Assembly (NCBI RefSeq): GCF_001428665.1
Contig: NZ_LMIJ01000010.1
Coordinates: 349,731-413,730, forward strand
Length of the DNA: 64,000 nucleotides
Source: Acidovorax sp. Root219
GTDB lineage: Bacteria; Pseudomonadota; Gammaproteobacteria; Burkholderiales; Burkholderiaceae_C
Direction: 5' to 3'
Positions 36,797-45,770 of the stretch are shown here, one piece after another. Both the position numbers and the translations under genes were made by a program. Positions within the stretch are counted from its first letter, which is position 1, and every line of letters starts with the position of its first letter. Below the pieces are notes generated by a model, which had not been told where the DNA came from, ran no database searches, and was given only the letters and a program-made list of their open reading frames with translations.

Positions 36797-37074
36797 GGTG
36801 TCTTGGAGTTGCTTTCGAACGGTCTCGGGGAGCGCCGTCGGCACGCCAGAGGCCAGCGTGCAAAGGACGTTCGCGGGTGCTCAGCTCGGGGCGTATCCGC
36901 CGATTTCAAGGCTGGCGCTGCGCGGATGGCCGCCGGCCAGCGCAGCCCGGCGGCGAGCTTACCGCGCATTGTTGACAATTGGCGGGCCATTGGCGCCGGT
37001 ATTGCCTATTTTGCCGCCATAAGATGCACCCGTGCTGCGGCGGGGTGCCGCCAGCCGTGCCTTTGGAATCCCCC

Positions 37075-37770
37075 ATGCCCACCTCCCTGCAAAAATGGTC
37101 TGCCGAGTTCCTCGGTACTTTCTGGCTCACGTTCGGCGGCTGCGGCAGCGCCGTGCTGGCCGCCGCGTTCCCCCAGCTGGGCATCGGCTTCCTGGGCGTT
37201 TCCCTGGCGTTCGGCCTCACGGTGCTCACGGGCGCCTATGCACTGGGGCCCATCTCCGGCGGGCATTTCAACCCGGCGGTGTCGGTCGGTCTGGTCATCG
37301 GGGGCCGGTTCAAGGCGGCCGAGCTGCCAAGCTACATCGCCGCCCAGGTGCTGGGCGCCATCGTGGCGGCAGGCGCGCTCTACCTGATCGCGACCGGCAA
37401 GCCCGGGGCCGACATTGGCGGATTTGCCACCAACGGCTATGGCGAGCACTCCCCAGGCGGCTATGGCCTGATGGCCGCCGTGGTGACCGAAGTGGTGCTC
37501 ACGGCCGTGTTCCTCATCGTGATCCTGGGCGCCACCTCGCGCCGGGCGGCCGAAGGCGTGGGCGGGCTGGCGATTGGCCTGTGCCTGACGCTGATCCACC
37601 TGATCTCGATCCCGGTGACCAACACCTCGGTCAATCCGGCGCGCAGCACCGGCCCGGCCCTGTTCGGCCCGGGTTATGCGCTGTCGGAGCTGTGGGTCTT
37701 CTGGGCCGCCCCCCTGGTCGGCGCCCTGTTGGGCGCAGCCCTGTACCGGGTTCTCTTCGGCGAAGATTGA
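37075..37770 (+). CDS. aqpZ: Aquaporin Z
   Basis: 231 residues with six membrane helices and the two pore NPA boxes: [11 protein letters not shown] and [13 protein letters not shown]. The selectivity-filter Arg follows the second NPA, and the Thr/Cys positions match water-selective AqpZ rather than glycerol channels. It mediates rapid water flow across the inner membrane. Confidence 0.95.
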   Translation: MPTSLQKWSAEFLGTFWLTFGGCGSAVLAAAFPQLGIGFLGVSLAFGLTVLTGAYALGPISGGHFNPAVSVGLVIGGRFKAAELPSYIAAQVLGAIVAAGALYLIATGKPGADIGGFATNGYGEHSPGGYGLMAAVVTEVVLTAVFLIVILGATSRRAAEGVGGLAIGLCLTLIHLISIPVTNTSVNPARSTGPALFGPGYALSELWVFWAAPLVGALLGAALYRVLFGED

Positions 37771-37781
37771 CCGAAGGGCGC

Positions 37782-37810
37782 AGGGGAGGGCAGCACTCAG
37801 CCCCTCCCCT
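37782..37810. terminator. Bidirectional terminator candidate between aqpZ and the DHH gene
   Basis: Nine-base stem AGGGGAGGG / CCCTCCCCT with an 11-base loop in the 52-base gap between convergent genes. There is no T-run. Confidence 0.5.
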
Positions 37811-37822
37811 CGCCAAGCCACC

Positions 37823-38758
37823 TTAGCGGTCGAGCGTGATGCGCTGAATCAGCGCTTGCAGGATATTGTCGGCCTTGTCATTGGCCACTTGGCAGGTGCC
37901 TGCGGCGGCATGGCCGCCACCGCCGAACTCCAGCATGAGGTTGCCCACATGGGTCTGGCTGCTGCGGTCCAGGATGGATTTGCCGGTGGCCAGCACGGTG
38001 TTCTGCTTTTGCAGCCCCCACATCATGTGGATGGAGATGTTGGCCGTGGGGAACAGCGCGTAGATCATGAAGCGGTTGGTCGCCCAGATGGTCTCCTCGT
38101 CGCGCAGGTCCAGCACCACCAGGTTGCTGATCTTGATGGCGCAGCGCAGCAGTTGATCCTTGGCCTTGGGCGCGTGCTCGCGGTAGAGCGCCACGCGCTC
38201 CTGCACGTCGGGCAGCGCCAGGATCTCTTCGATGGTGTGGTCGCGGCAGTACTTGATGAGGTCCATCATCAGCGCGTAGTTGCTGATGCGGAACTCGCGG
38301 AAGCGCCCCAGGCCGGTGCGCGAATCCATGAGGTAATTGAGCAGCACCCAGCCCTCGGGGTTCAGGATGTCCTCGCGCGAGTACTGGGCCGAGTCTGCCT
38401 GGTCCACCGCCGCCATCATCTCGTCGGTGATGCGTGGGAACGCCGCCTTGCCACCATAGTGGTTGTAGACCACGCGTGCCGCCGAGGGCGCATGCGCCTC
38501 GATGATGTGGTTGCTGTCGCGCCGCCCCGAGTTGCGGACGGTTTCAGATTCATGGTGGTCGAACACCAGATGCGCGCCAGGCACATAGGGCAGGTTGGTG
38601 GTGATGTCCCGTTCGGTGATCGGTACCTTGCCGTCCTGCATGTCCTTGGGGTGCACGAAGGTGATGTCATCGATCAGGTCCAGCTCATTGAGCAGCACGG
38701 CACACACCAGGCCGTCAAAGTCGCTGCGGGTCACGAGGCGGTATTTTTTGTCGCTCAC
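37823..38758 (-). CDS. DHH-family phosphoesterase
   Basis: 311 residues. DHH motif set: TRSDFDGLVCAVLL, LVFDHHES, DQADSAQYS, and the DHHA1-type glycine block EFGGGGHAAAGTC at the C-terminus. Manganese-dependent phosphoesterases of this group cleave short RNA, cyclic dinucleotides or polyphosphate; which one applies here is not decided by sequence. The GTG start (MSDKKY) is set by AAGGAG seven bases upstream. Confidence 0.88.
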   Translation of the reverse strand: MSDKKYRLVTRSDFDGLVCAVLLNELDLIDDITFVHPKDMQDGKVPITERDITTNLPYVPGAHLVFDHHESETVRNSGRRDSNHIIEAHAPSAARVVYNHYGGKAAFPRITDEMMAAVDQADSAQYSREDILNPEGWVLLNYLMDSRTGLGRFREFRISNYALMMDLIKYCRDHTIEEILALPDVQERVALYREHAPKAKDQLLRCAIKISNLVVLDLRDEETIWATNRFMIYALFPTANISIHMMWGLQKQNTVLATGKSILDRSSQTHVGNLMLEFGGGGHAAAGTCQVANDKADNILQALIQRITLDR

Positions 38759-38862
38759 TGCGTTTCTCCTTGTTACATGCGGCGCGAATGGCACGATGGT
38801 AGCAATGCCCGCGCCCCAGTTGGCGCGCGAGCACAAATAAAGGCGACAGCCGGCACTGGTGT

Positions 38863-40107
38863 TCAGCCTGCCGGTGCGAGCCAAAGCGCCAGTTGCCGCG
38901 CCACACGGACATTGCCCAGCAATTGCAGGTGGCCCACCCGGTGTACCACGCACTGCTGCGCTGCGGCAAACGCCAGGCGCCTCGCAGGGTCATCATGCCA
39001 GCCCAGGGCGCTGTGCAGCGGCACCAGGCCGTCGCCCACCAGCCGCTCGGCCACGGGGCTGCGCTGGGCAGCCAGGGTGGCTGCCACGGTACAGCACAGC
39101 ACGCCCTCAGGCAATGGCAGGTGGGTGCGCACATCCGGGCTCTTGCGGAAACGATCGCGCCCCTGCCAGTCGGCATCCAGCACATGGCCATAGCGAAGGT
39201 CGGTGATGCCGCCGCTGCGCAGCTGGGCCAGGCGGGCGAAGGGGCGCGAGTACGGGGTGCTGCCCAGCAGCGCATCCACCCAGTGGCCGGCACGCTCCAG
39301 CGGCGCGCCATGGTGCGGCGTGCCCAGGCACACCAGGTGGCGCAACAGGTCGCGCCAGGGCAGGCCCGCCTGCTCGGCCTGCTGGCAGGCGCTGCGCGCC
39401 ACCAGCCCACCCATGCTGTGGCCCACGATGCTGAGGTGCGTGACCGGCACCGGCCAGGCCGCCACCAGGGTCTGCAACTGGCGCGCCAGCTCGGCACCAT
39501 TGGTGGAGGTGTGCAGCCCGGTGTTGTAGCGCAGGTACACAGGCCTGCAGCCCAGCTCCTGCGCCAGGTGCGCGCCATGGTCATGGCCCTCGTGCTCCCA
39601 CTGCAGGTCGTTCATGCACAGGCCATGCACCAGCACCAGCAGGTGGCCCGATGCCGTGCCCGCCGCCCCCAGGGCCACCGGATCCAGCGGCCGGCCCTGC
39701 TGGTAGAAGCCCATGGAGGTGGCCAGCGGGTTGCAATCCTCCGCCAGGCGGTCACCCATCACGCCATTGAGCGCGGCCAGCACGGCCTGGCGCTCGCGCG
39801 GCACCGCCTGCGCCTCTTCGGGCACGCCCATGATGAACGGCTCCAGCCGCACCAAGGCTGCCTGCAGGCCGGCATCCACCAGGCTGGTGATGCCCCGCAC
39901 GCTGCCATAGACCACGCCGGTCAGGCCGCGCGTGCGGCCCGGCGTGGGGCCTCCCGGCAGGCCCATCGTGCCCAGCACCGATTGGTGCACCCCTTCAGCC
40001 ACGCGGCTGATGCTGGCCGTGGCCTGGGTGGCCAGGCGGGCCACCCCCCGCAGGTCGGAGGGACGCAGCTGGCGCAGGGCACGCGCGAGGGAGGGTTTGG
40101 ATGGCAT
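38863..40107 (-). CDS. Alpha/beta hydrolase, lipase-like
   Basis: 414 residues. The nucleophile elbow GHSMGG, oxyanion-side LVLVHGLCMND and a late His (VVHRVGHLQLLG) give a plausible Ser-Asp-His triad. The order and CLGTPHHGAPLERAGH resemble PGAP1/lipase-like esterases. The first about 120 residues are an extra helical region without signal peptide (RLATQATASISRVAEGVHQSVLGTMG). The substrate is unknown. A 204-base gap upstream carries a small inverted-repeat element. Confidence 0.8.
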   Translation of the reverse strand: MPSKPSLARALRQLRPSDLRGVARLATQATASISRVAEGVHQSVLGTMGLPGGPTPGRTRGLTGVVYGSVRGITSLVDAGLQAALVRLEPFIMGVPEEAQAVPRERQAVLAALNGVMGDRLAEDCNPLATSMGFYQQGRPLDPVALGAAGTASGHLLVLVHGLCMNDLQWEHEGHDHGAHLAQELGCRPVYLRYNTGLHTSTNGAELARQLQTLVAAWPVPVTHLSIVGHSMGGLVARSACQQAEQAGLPWRDLLRHLVCLGTPHHGAPLERAGHWVDALLGSTPYSRPFARLAQLRSGGITDLRYGHVLDADWQGRDRFRKSPDVRTHLPLPEGVLCCTVAATLAAQRSPVAERLVGDGLVPLHSALGWHDDPARRLAFAAAQQCVVHRVGHLQLLGNVRVARQLALWLAPAG

Positions 40108-40148
40108 GGCTGGCTCCGGTGAATGAAAAGTGGCGGAGCCGCGCGGGA

Positions 40149-40315
40149 CTCAGAGGCTGAGAATTTTTTAGCCGTGTCCGAAGGGCGCGTCAAAACGCAC
40201 TGGATCTAGGCGCAAAGCACAGCCATAGCTCGGGCTATGGCGAGCATTTGCAACGACGAACAAGGGTGTTTTGGCGTGCACAGCGGGCATGGATGAAAGA
40301 CTCTCAGCCTCTCAG
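40149..40315. repeat. Small element with terminal inverted repeats and internal hairpin
   Basis: 167 bases bounded by CTCAGAGGCTGAGA (40149-40162) and its near-complement TCTCAGCCTCTCAG (40302-40315), matching in 13 of 14 positions. Inside is a perfect hairpin GCCATAGC-TCGG-GCTATGGC (40222-40241), flanked by further loose symmetry (GCAAAGCA/GAGCATTTGC; CAAAACGC/GTGTTTTGG). No coding capacity. The right end contains the stop codon of the pseudouridine synthase gene. It resembles palindromic intergenic elements dispersed in Comamonadaceae genomes (recollection, not searched). Confidence 0.6.
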
Positions 40316-41415
40316 AATTGCTCGTGCGGCAACAGGTAGCGCCATTGCCCCACGGGCAGGTTGCCCAGCGTCACCCGCCCGATGCGGATGCGCTTGAGCC
40401 CCACCACCTTGAGGCCCACCTGCTCGCACATGCGGCGGATCTGGCGCTTCTTGCCCTCGGTGAGCACGAAGCGCAGCTGCTCGGGGTTCTGCCACTCCAC
40501 CCGGGCCTGCTTGAGCGGCTGGCCGTCGAGCTCCAGCCCATGGCACAGGCGCGCCAGCTGTGCAGGCGGAAACGCCGCCTGCACGTCGAGCGCCACATCC
40601 CCGTACTGCACGCGCACCAGGTACTCCTTGTCCACGGTGGAGTCCTCGCCGATCAGCTGGCGCGCTACGCGCCCATCCTGCGTGAGCACCAGCAGCCCCA
40701 CGGAGTCGATGTCCAGCCGGCCGGCCGGCGCCAGGCCGCGCAACTGCGGCGGCGAAAAACGCATGCGCCCCGGGTCGTCGCGCCAGTGGGTGCGGGGGTT
40801 GATCAGCGCCACGGCAGGCGTGTGGCCGTCCTCGGCCTGCCCGCTCACGTAGCCCATGGGCTTGTGCAGCAGGATGGTGACCTGCTGCTCCTGCTGGCCC
40901 TGGGCCCGCTTGTCGACCTCGATGCGGTCGGCCGGCAGCACCTGCAGGCCCATAGGCGCCACCTCGCCGTTGACCTTGACCCAGCCCTGGGCAATCCAGT
41001 CGTCGGCTTCGCGGCGCGAGCACAGGCCCAGCTCGGCCATGCGTTTGTTCAGGCGCGAGGTGCCTGCAGCGGCTGCGGTGACCTTGACCGGCACCGCTGG
41101 GCGCACGGGAGCAGCAGGGGCGGACGGCCGGACACCCTTGGCAGAAGCGGCTCCACGCGGGGCGGCCGGCGGCGCGGGTTCTGCTCGCCACACGTTGCCG
41201 CGTGCCGAGGGCGCTGCAGCGGCAGGGCGGGACGGCGGGCGCGCATCGGGCCGCGCATTGCCACGGACAGCACCAGGCGCAGGGGCGCGGGACGTGGCCG
41301 CAGCGGGTGACGAAGAAGCAACAGGCGGCGCGGCGGGTCGGCGCAACACGGCGCGCCGGGGCAGCGGGTCACCAGGCTCGGCGGCTGGGGCGGCAGGAGG
41401 ACGGGAAGAAGGCAT
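40312..41415 (-). CDS. rluF: 23S rRNA pseudouridine synthase, RluF type
   Basis: 367 residues. The catalytic part begins near residue 118: S4 RNA-binding domain (RLNKRMAELGLCSRREADDWIAQGWVKVNG), then the RsuA-family core with catalytic Asp in PAGRLDIDSVGLLVLT, and the closing motif KKRQIRRMCEQVG that matches RluF (targets the large-subunit rRNA). The first about 115 residues are a low-complexity Ala/Pro/Arg extension not found in E. coli RluF. The stop codon lies within the terminal inverted repeat of the adjacent element. Confidence 0.88.
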   Translation of the reverse strand: MPSSRPPAAPAAEPGDPLPRRAVLRRPAAPPVASSSPAAATSRAPAPGAVRGNARPDARPPSRPAAAAPSARGNVWRAEPAPPAAPRGAASAKGVRPSAPAAPVRPAVPVKVTAAAAGTSRLNKRMAELGLCSRREADDWIAQGWVKVNGEVAPMGLQVLPADRIEVDKRAQGQQEQQVTILLHKPMGYVSGQAEDGHTPAVALINPRTHWRDDPGRMRFSPPQLRGLAPAGRLDIDSVGLLVLTQDGRVARQLIGEDSTVDKEYLVRVQYGDVALDVQAAFPPAQLARLCHGLELDGQPLKQARVEWQNPEQLRFVLTEGKKRQIRRMCEQVGLKVVGLKRIRIGRVTLGNLPVGQWRYLLPHEQF

Positions 41416-41494
41416 TGCCCGTATTTTCACCTCTGCGCAGGCATTTGGGCGGCCAAGCTTGCAAAGCGGGCACCAAATGGCGGCCCCGTAGCCG

Positions 41495-43846
41495 TTATGG
41501 CGTGGCGGCGTTGGCGATCTGGCGGGACTGCCAGGCCAGGAAGTCTTCGGCCCCCAGCGGGCGGCTGATGTGGTAGCCCTGCGCCTCATCGCAGGACAGG
41601 GCGCGCAACCGGTCCAGGATGGCCAGGGTCTCCACCCCCTCGGCCACCACCGTGAGGCCCAGGTTGTGGGCCAGGTCAATGGTGGAGCGCACGATCATCG
41701 CATCGTCCTCGCCGGACTCCATGCCCATCACGAAGGATTTGTCGATCTTGAGCTCGTCCACCGGCAGGCGCTTGAGGTAGGCCAGCGACGAATACCCCGT
41801 GCCGAAATCGTCGATGGACAGCTTGAAGCCCTGCTCGGACAGCCGGTTGAGCATGGCCTCGGCGCGCTGGGGGTCGTCCATGATCGCGCTTTCGGTGATC
41901 TCCAGGCAGAAGGCGCTGGCCTGCACGCCATGGCGCGCAAGGATGGTGGCCAGGCGCGCGCTGAGCTCCGGGTCCAGCAGGTCGCGCGTGGAGAGGTTGA
42001 CCGATATGCGCAGCGGCATCTCCGCCGTGCGCGGGTCGGCCAACAGGCGCGCCACCTCCTCGAACATCCACAGCGTGAGCTGGCGCACAAAGCCCGTCTG
42101 CTCGGCAAACGGGATGAAGTCCATCGGCGGCACCAGGCCGCGCTGCGGGTGCTGCCAGCGCACCAGCGCTTCGGCCGCCAGGCCCGCCTGGCCATGCAGG
42201 GGCACCTTGGGCTGCAGGTACAGGCGCAGCTCGTTATGCTCCACGGCGTGGCGCAGCTCGGTCAGCAGCGACAGGGTCTGCGTGCTGGCCGAGTCGAAGG
42301 AGGCGTCGTAGCGCAGCGCGCCGGTGAGCTTGCGCTTGGCGGCGTACATGGCGATCTCGGAGCGGCTGAGCAGGGTGTCGGCATCACCAGCGTCGGCCGG
42401 CCAGCAGGCGAAGCCCATGCCGGCACTCAGGTCCACCGTCTGGTCCTCGAAGGCCAGGGGCTCCTCGAACGACTGGTTGATGCCCTGGGCCAGCGCGTAC
42501 GCCTCCTGGGCACCCGTGCGCAGCAGCAGCGCGAACTCGTTGCCGCCGAGCCGGGCCACCATGTCGCTGTCACCCGGCAACTGCTTTTGCAGGCGCTCGG
42601 CCACGGCCTGCAGCAGGCGGTCGCCGAAGGCATAGCCGAGCACGTCGTTCACGTGCTTGAAACGGTCCAGGTCGAGCGTCAGCACCGTCAAGGGCTGCAC
42701 GGAGCCTTCCTCCTGTGCGGCGATGGCGTGCACCACCGCCTCGCGAAAGCGCTCGCGGTTGGGCAGGCCCGTGAGCCGGTCCCAATAAGCCAGGCGGCGG
42801 ATTTCGGCCTGCTGGCTGCCGATGTCCAGGCGCATGCGGTCGAAGGAGCGGGCCAGGTTGCCGATCTCGTCCTGGCGCCCGGTATGCGAGAGCGGCACCC
42901 CGTATTCGCCGCGCGACAGGCGCTGCGTGGCGGCCAGCAGGGAGCGCAGGGGCGTGGCCAGGCGCTGCGCCACCAGGCCGGTGCCCGCCGCAAACAGCAG
43001 CACGCCGGCCACGGTGATGATGGCCAGCAGCACCTGCAATTGCTGGTAGGGGGCCACCACCTCGTCCACCGAGCGCAGCAGCAGTGTTTTCACTTCACTG
43101 CCCGCGTTGCCCAGCGGGGCCTCGCGCACCAACAGCGTGCCCTCATCGGTCTTGAGCTCCGCAATCGGCAGGCCCTGGCGATGAAGGCCGGCCAGCGCCG
43201 GGCCCGACAGCGTGGTCACGGGCACCGACACACGGCCATCCGCCGCCCTGACCACCACGGCCACTTGCACCGACAGCAGTTGCCGCATTTCCTCGGCCAG
43301 TGGCTGGCCGATGGGAAAACCCATCAGCACCCACCCGATGACCACCGGCGCGCGCATGGGCACCATCACGAACTGGTAGGGCACGCCGGCCATCACCGCC
43401 ACCTGGCTGCCCTGCGGCTGGGCCGCCAGCGGTGGCACGACCTGGCGCAGCGTGGCGGGAAAATCCAGCATGTCGTCCGACAGGCTGGCGGCGCGCAGCT
43501 CCAGGTTGGTGCCCAGCAGCGCCGTCACGGCCGCGCCGATGCGGTTGCCATGGTTCTCCAGCACCGACTGGATAGTCTCCTCGTCATCGGAATTGATGGC
43601 CGAGCGAAAGCCATAGTCGGCCGCCAGCAGGGCCGAGCCCTGGCGCAGCTTGTCCGCGTTCTGGTCCAGCAGGCGCCGCCAGACGTTCTCGTCGGTATCG
43701 AGGGCGCGGGCGATCTGGCTGCGCGCATTGCGCTCGATGCTGGCACGCACCACGGCAAAGCCCGCCGCCTGCACGATGAGCAGCAGCAGCAGCGAGATGC
43801 CCACCAGCTTCAGGATGAGGCTGCGCCGCAACAGGGACAGGTTCAA
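41495..43846 (-). CDS. Membrane GGDEF-EAL protein with degenerate GGDEF, likely c-di-GMP phosphodiesterase
   Basis: 783 residues. Helix 13-33, extracytoplasmic region to about 268, helix 271-290, HAMP to about 345. The GGDEF domain has GGNEF (434-438) in place of GGDEF and lacks the RxxD site. The EAL domain keeps AEALVRW, ITESAIMDD, DDFGTGYSS, KIDKSFV and the final EGVET, all needed for hydrolysis. The likely activity is c-di-GMP breakdown, with GGNEF regulatory (inference). Its start is a TTG overlapping the cupredoxin stop (TTGA), so translation is coupled to that gene. Confidence 0.9.
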   Translation of the reverse strand: MNLSLLRRSLILKLVGISLLLLLIVQAAGFAVVRASIERNARSQIARALDTDENVWRRLLDQNADKLRQGSALLAADYGFRSAINSDDEETIQSVLENHGNRIGAAVTALLGTNLELRAASLSDDMLDFPATLRQVVPPLAAQPQGSQVAVMAGVPYQFVMVPMRAPVVIGWVLMGFPIGQPLAEEMRQLLSVQVAVVVRAADGRVSVPVTTLSGPALAGLHRQGLPIAELKTDEGTLLVREAPLGNAGSEVKTLLLRSVDEVVAPYQQLQVLLAIITVAGVLLFAAGTGLVAQRLATPLRSLLAATQRLSRGEYGVPLSHTGRQDEIGNLARSFDRMRLDIGSQQAEIRRLAYWDRLTGLPNRERFREAVVHAIAAQEEGSVQPLTVLTLDLDRFKHVNDVLGYAFGDRLLQAVAERLQKQLPGDSDMVARLGGNEFALLLRTGAQEAYALAQGINQSFEEPLAFEDQTVDLSAGMGFACWPADAGDADTLLSRSEIAMYAAKRKLTGALRYDASFDSASTQTLSLLTELRHAVEHNELRLYLQPKVPLHGQAGLAAEALVRWQHPQRGLVPPMDFIPFAEQTGFVRQLTLWMFEEVARLLADPRTAEMPLRISVNLSTRDLLDPELSARLATILARHGVQASAFCLEITESAIMDDPQRAEAMLNRLSEQGFKLSIDDFGTGYSSLAYLKRLPVDELKIDKSFVMGMESGEDDAMIVRSTIDLAHNLGLTVVAEGVETLAILDRLRALSCDEAQGYHISRPLGAEDFLAWQSRQIANAATP

Positions 43847-44481
43847 GGCTGCAGTCCCGCCATGCGCACCGAGGCGCTGGCATTGCCGGTGGCCGCAACG
43901 GTCAGTGCCTGCTCCAGCGCCGGCGCCCCCACCGGCAACCGGTGGTGCCAGGCCCGGAGCTTGTAGGTGCCCGGGGCCACGTTGTCGATCTGGGCCTTGC
44001 CCGTCGCGGGCGAGCTGGCGTAGTAGGGGGTGTCCACCACCAGGATCCAGCCGGTCATCTGGTCATGGATGTTGCAGCCCAGCACCACCACCCCTGCCTG
44101 GTCGAAAAGAACCGGCTTGGCGGGCGTTCCGGCGTAGAGCTTGAGCTCGAACTTCTTCGTGGGCGAGAAGGAATAGACGTGGTGGCGCACCGTGTCGCGG
44201 TTGGGGAACAGCACCTCCGTGCCCACCGGCACCACCATCATCACGGGTACGAACTGGCGCTTTTCCTGCGCCATCTCCACACCGGGCTGGGGTTTGACCA
44301 GGCGCCTGGCCTCGGCCGATTCGAGGAACACCACGGCATCGGCCAGCGGCTTGCCCGCAGCATCGGTCAGCTCCACCTGCACCGAGGCCGCATGCGCCAC
44401 GCCCGCCATGGCCGACACACAGCCGGCCAACACACACCCGTGCGCCAGCAGCCGTTGCGCCAGGACGGGCCGCGCACTCAT
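43843..44481 (-). CDS. Periplasmic cupredoxin-like copper protein
   Basis: 212 residues, signal peptide cleaved near AHA (about residue 31). The type-1 copper ligands are visible: His at 100/101 in RHHVYSF, then Cys136, His139 and Met142 in GCNIHDQM. The fold is the plastocyanin-like type found in methylamine-utilisation relatives. The C-terminal part (PPGTYKLRAWHHR-like) is a carboxypeptidase-regulatory-type beta segment. It probably moves electrons or senses copper or redox state in the periplasm. It overlaps both neighbours (ATGA upstream, TTGA downstream). Confidence 0.85.
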   Translation of the reverse strand: MSARPVLAQRLLAHGCVLAGCVSAMAGVAHAASVQVELTDAAGKPLADAVVFLESAEARRLVKPQPGVEMAQEKRQFVPVMMVVPVGTEVLFPNRDTVRHHVYSFSPTKKFELKLYAGTPAKPVLFDQAGVVVLGCNIHDQMTGWILVVDTPYYASSPATGKAQIDNVAPGTYKLRAWHHRLPVGAPALEQALTVAATGNASASVRMAGLQP

Positions 44482-45377
44482 GGCTCTATCGCCATGCCCG
44501 CCAGAGGGGCCCCACTGCCGATCACGCCCAGCGAGACGGCGCGGCCGGTCTCCAGATCTACCTTGTACAGGCGCGAGCGCGGATCGCCGGAAGTGCGCGC
44601 CGCCAGCAGGGCCACGTTGCCCACGTCGGAGATGTCAAAGGAGGCATCGGACAGCGGCCCCAGGCCCAACGGGCCCACAGTGCGCAGTTGGCCCGTGTTG
44701 GGCGAGACCACGGGCGTGGTGCCCTCGCGCGAGCCTTGCATCACCAGCGCGCCCCGGGCACGGTCGATGGCGTAGTTGGTGGTGATCTTGCTGTCCTGCG
44801 GGTTGTAGGTGTAGCCGGCGGCCACCACGTCGGGCACACGGCCAACGTTCACATCACCAGGCGCGTAGTGCAGCACGGGGTCGGGCTGCACGCCCGGCTG
44901 GGCGGGGTCGCCATCGACCACGGCGCCGGTGTCCGGGTGCAGCCGCAGGTTCAGCCCGGAGGACGACACCACGCGGATGCGGTCCGCCGCCGGATTGAAA
45001 TCGACACCGAAAGACCCACCCGTGAGCGGCAGCGCGGCCGGCGCGGAGCCCACAGCCGTCAGTGCCCCGGAAGAAATATCCAGCGTGTACAGGCGCCCCG
45101 CTTGGGACAGGGCGTACAGCACGCCCTTGGCCACGCGGAAATCCACACCGACCAGGCGCTCGCCCGAGGCCAGGCCCGTCACGCGCCGGCGCTCCAGCAC
45201 GGTATCGGGTCGGCGCGCATCGAACACGATGAGTTCGTGGTCTGCCGTCACGGCCACGAGGCGCTCTCGTCGCTCCGATGCATCAGGCATCGGGCCGCCG
45301 GTGCATGCGGCCAGACCCATCAGCACCATCGTGGCCAGGACACCATGCAGAGGGCGGAAAGTGTGGAAGCGGCTCAT
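44478..45377 (-). CDS. Lipoprotein with DUF4394 domain
   Basis: 299 residues, lipobox LAAC (Cys at about residue 25). The rest is a DUF4394 beta-propeller-like domain with repeated strands such as LVAVTADHELIVFDARRPD, LYTLDISSGALTAVG and LYKVDLETGRAVSLG. No catalytic residues are evident. It is the first gene of the operon with the cupredoxin and GGDEF-EAL genes and may be an envelope sensor or scaffold (inference). The start is supported by AGGTCC-like sequence only weakly. Confidence 0.82.
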   Translation of the reverse strand: MSRFHTFRPLHGVLATMVLMGLAACTGGPMPDASERRERLVAVTADHELIVFDARRPDTVLERRRVTGLASGERLVGVDFRVAKGVLYALSQAGRLYTLDISSGALTAVGSAPAALPLTGGSFGVDFNPAADRIRVVSSSGLNLRLHPDTGAVVDGDPAQPGVQPDPVLHYAPGDVNVGRVPDVVAAGYTYNPQDSKITTNYAIDRARGALVMQGSREGTTPVVSPNTGQLRTVGPLGLGPLSDASFDISDVGNVALLAARTSGDPRSRLYKVDLETGRAVSLGVIGSGAPLAGMAIEP

Positions 45378-45770
45378 GGAGGACCTTTGCTGAAACTGTA
45401 ACGGGTTTATACCCGATAGGGCTTCGGCATGCTGCACTAGAGTGAACATCCTGCGCTAGCGCTCCCGTCAAAAACGATAGCACCCACTCCATGCGGAATA
45501 TGTAACAAGAGACGTTTGATGGCCTGCGAATCGGCAAGCACCCAAGGGTTCCCCCTGGCCCGCACCCATGCGCCGGGCATGGCACCCCATTTGTAACAGC
45601 GGCCATGCGCGCTGCGCATGGGGCCATCCTGAAGCGTCATAACACTTTGTGACATTTGTCCCTACACTGTGTACGCCCACCCTGCGCCACGATAGTGACA
45701 GGCCACCCGCCTGCCTGGGCACCGTTATTGCTTCGTGTTACCCCATTGCATTCAACAGCCAAGGACCTCC
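45378..45770. other. Gene-free divergent region
   Basis: 393 bases between the DUF4394 operon and the chemoreceptor gene. I see no supported gene. It contains GCGCTAGCGC (45453-45462) followed by TCAAAAACGATAGC, similar to a degenerate motif common between Comamonadaceae genes, and two TGTAAC repeats (near 45500 and 45593). AT-richer sequence at 45640-45670 may hold the chemoreceptor promoter. Confidence 0.5.

Noticed and set aside
35240-37387. 715-codon open frame opposite htpG
   Set aside because: Antisense shadow; htpG is certain, and the frame continues out of phase into aqpZ.
40222-40241. Perfect hairpin considered as a rho-independent terminator
   Set aside because: No T-run on either strand; better explained as part of the inverted-repeat element.
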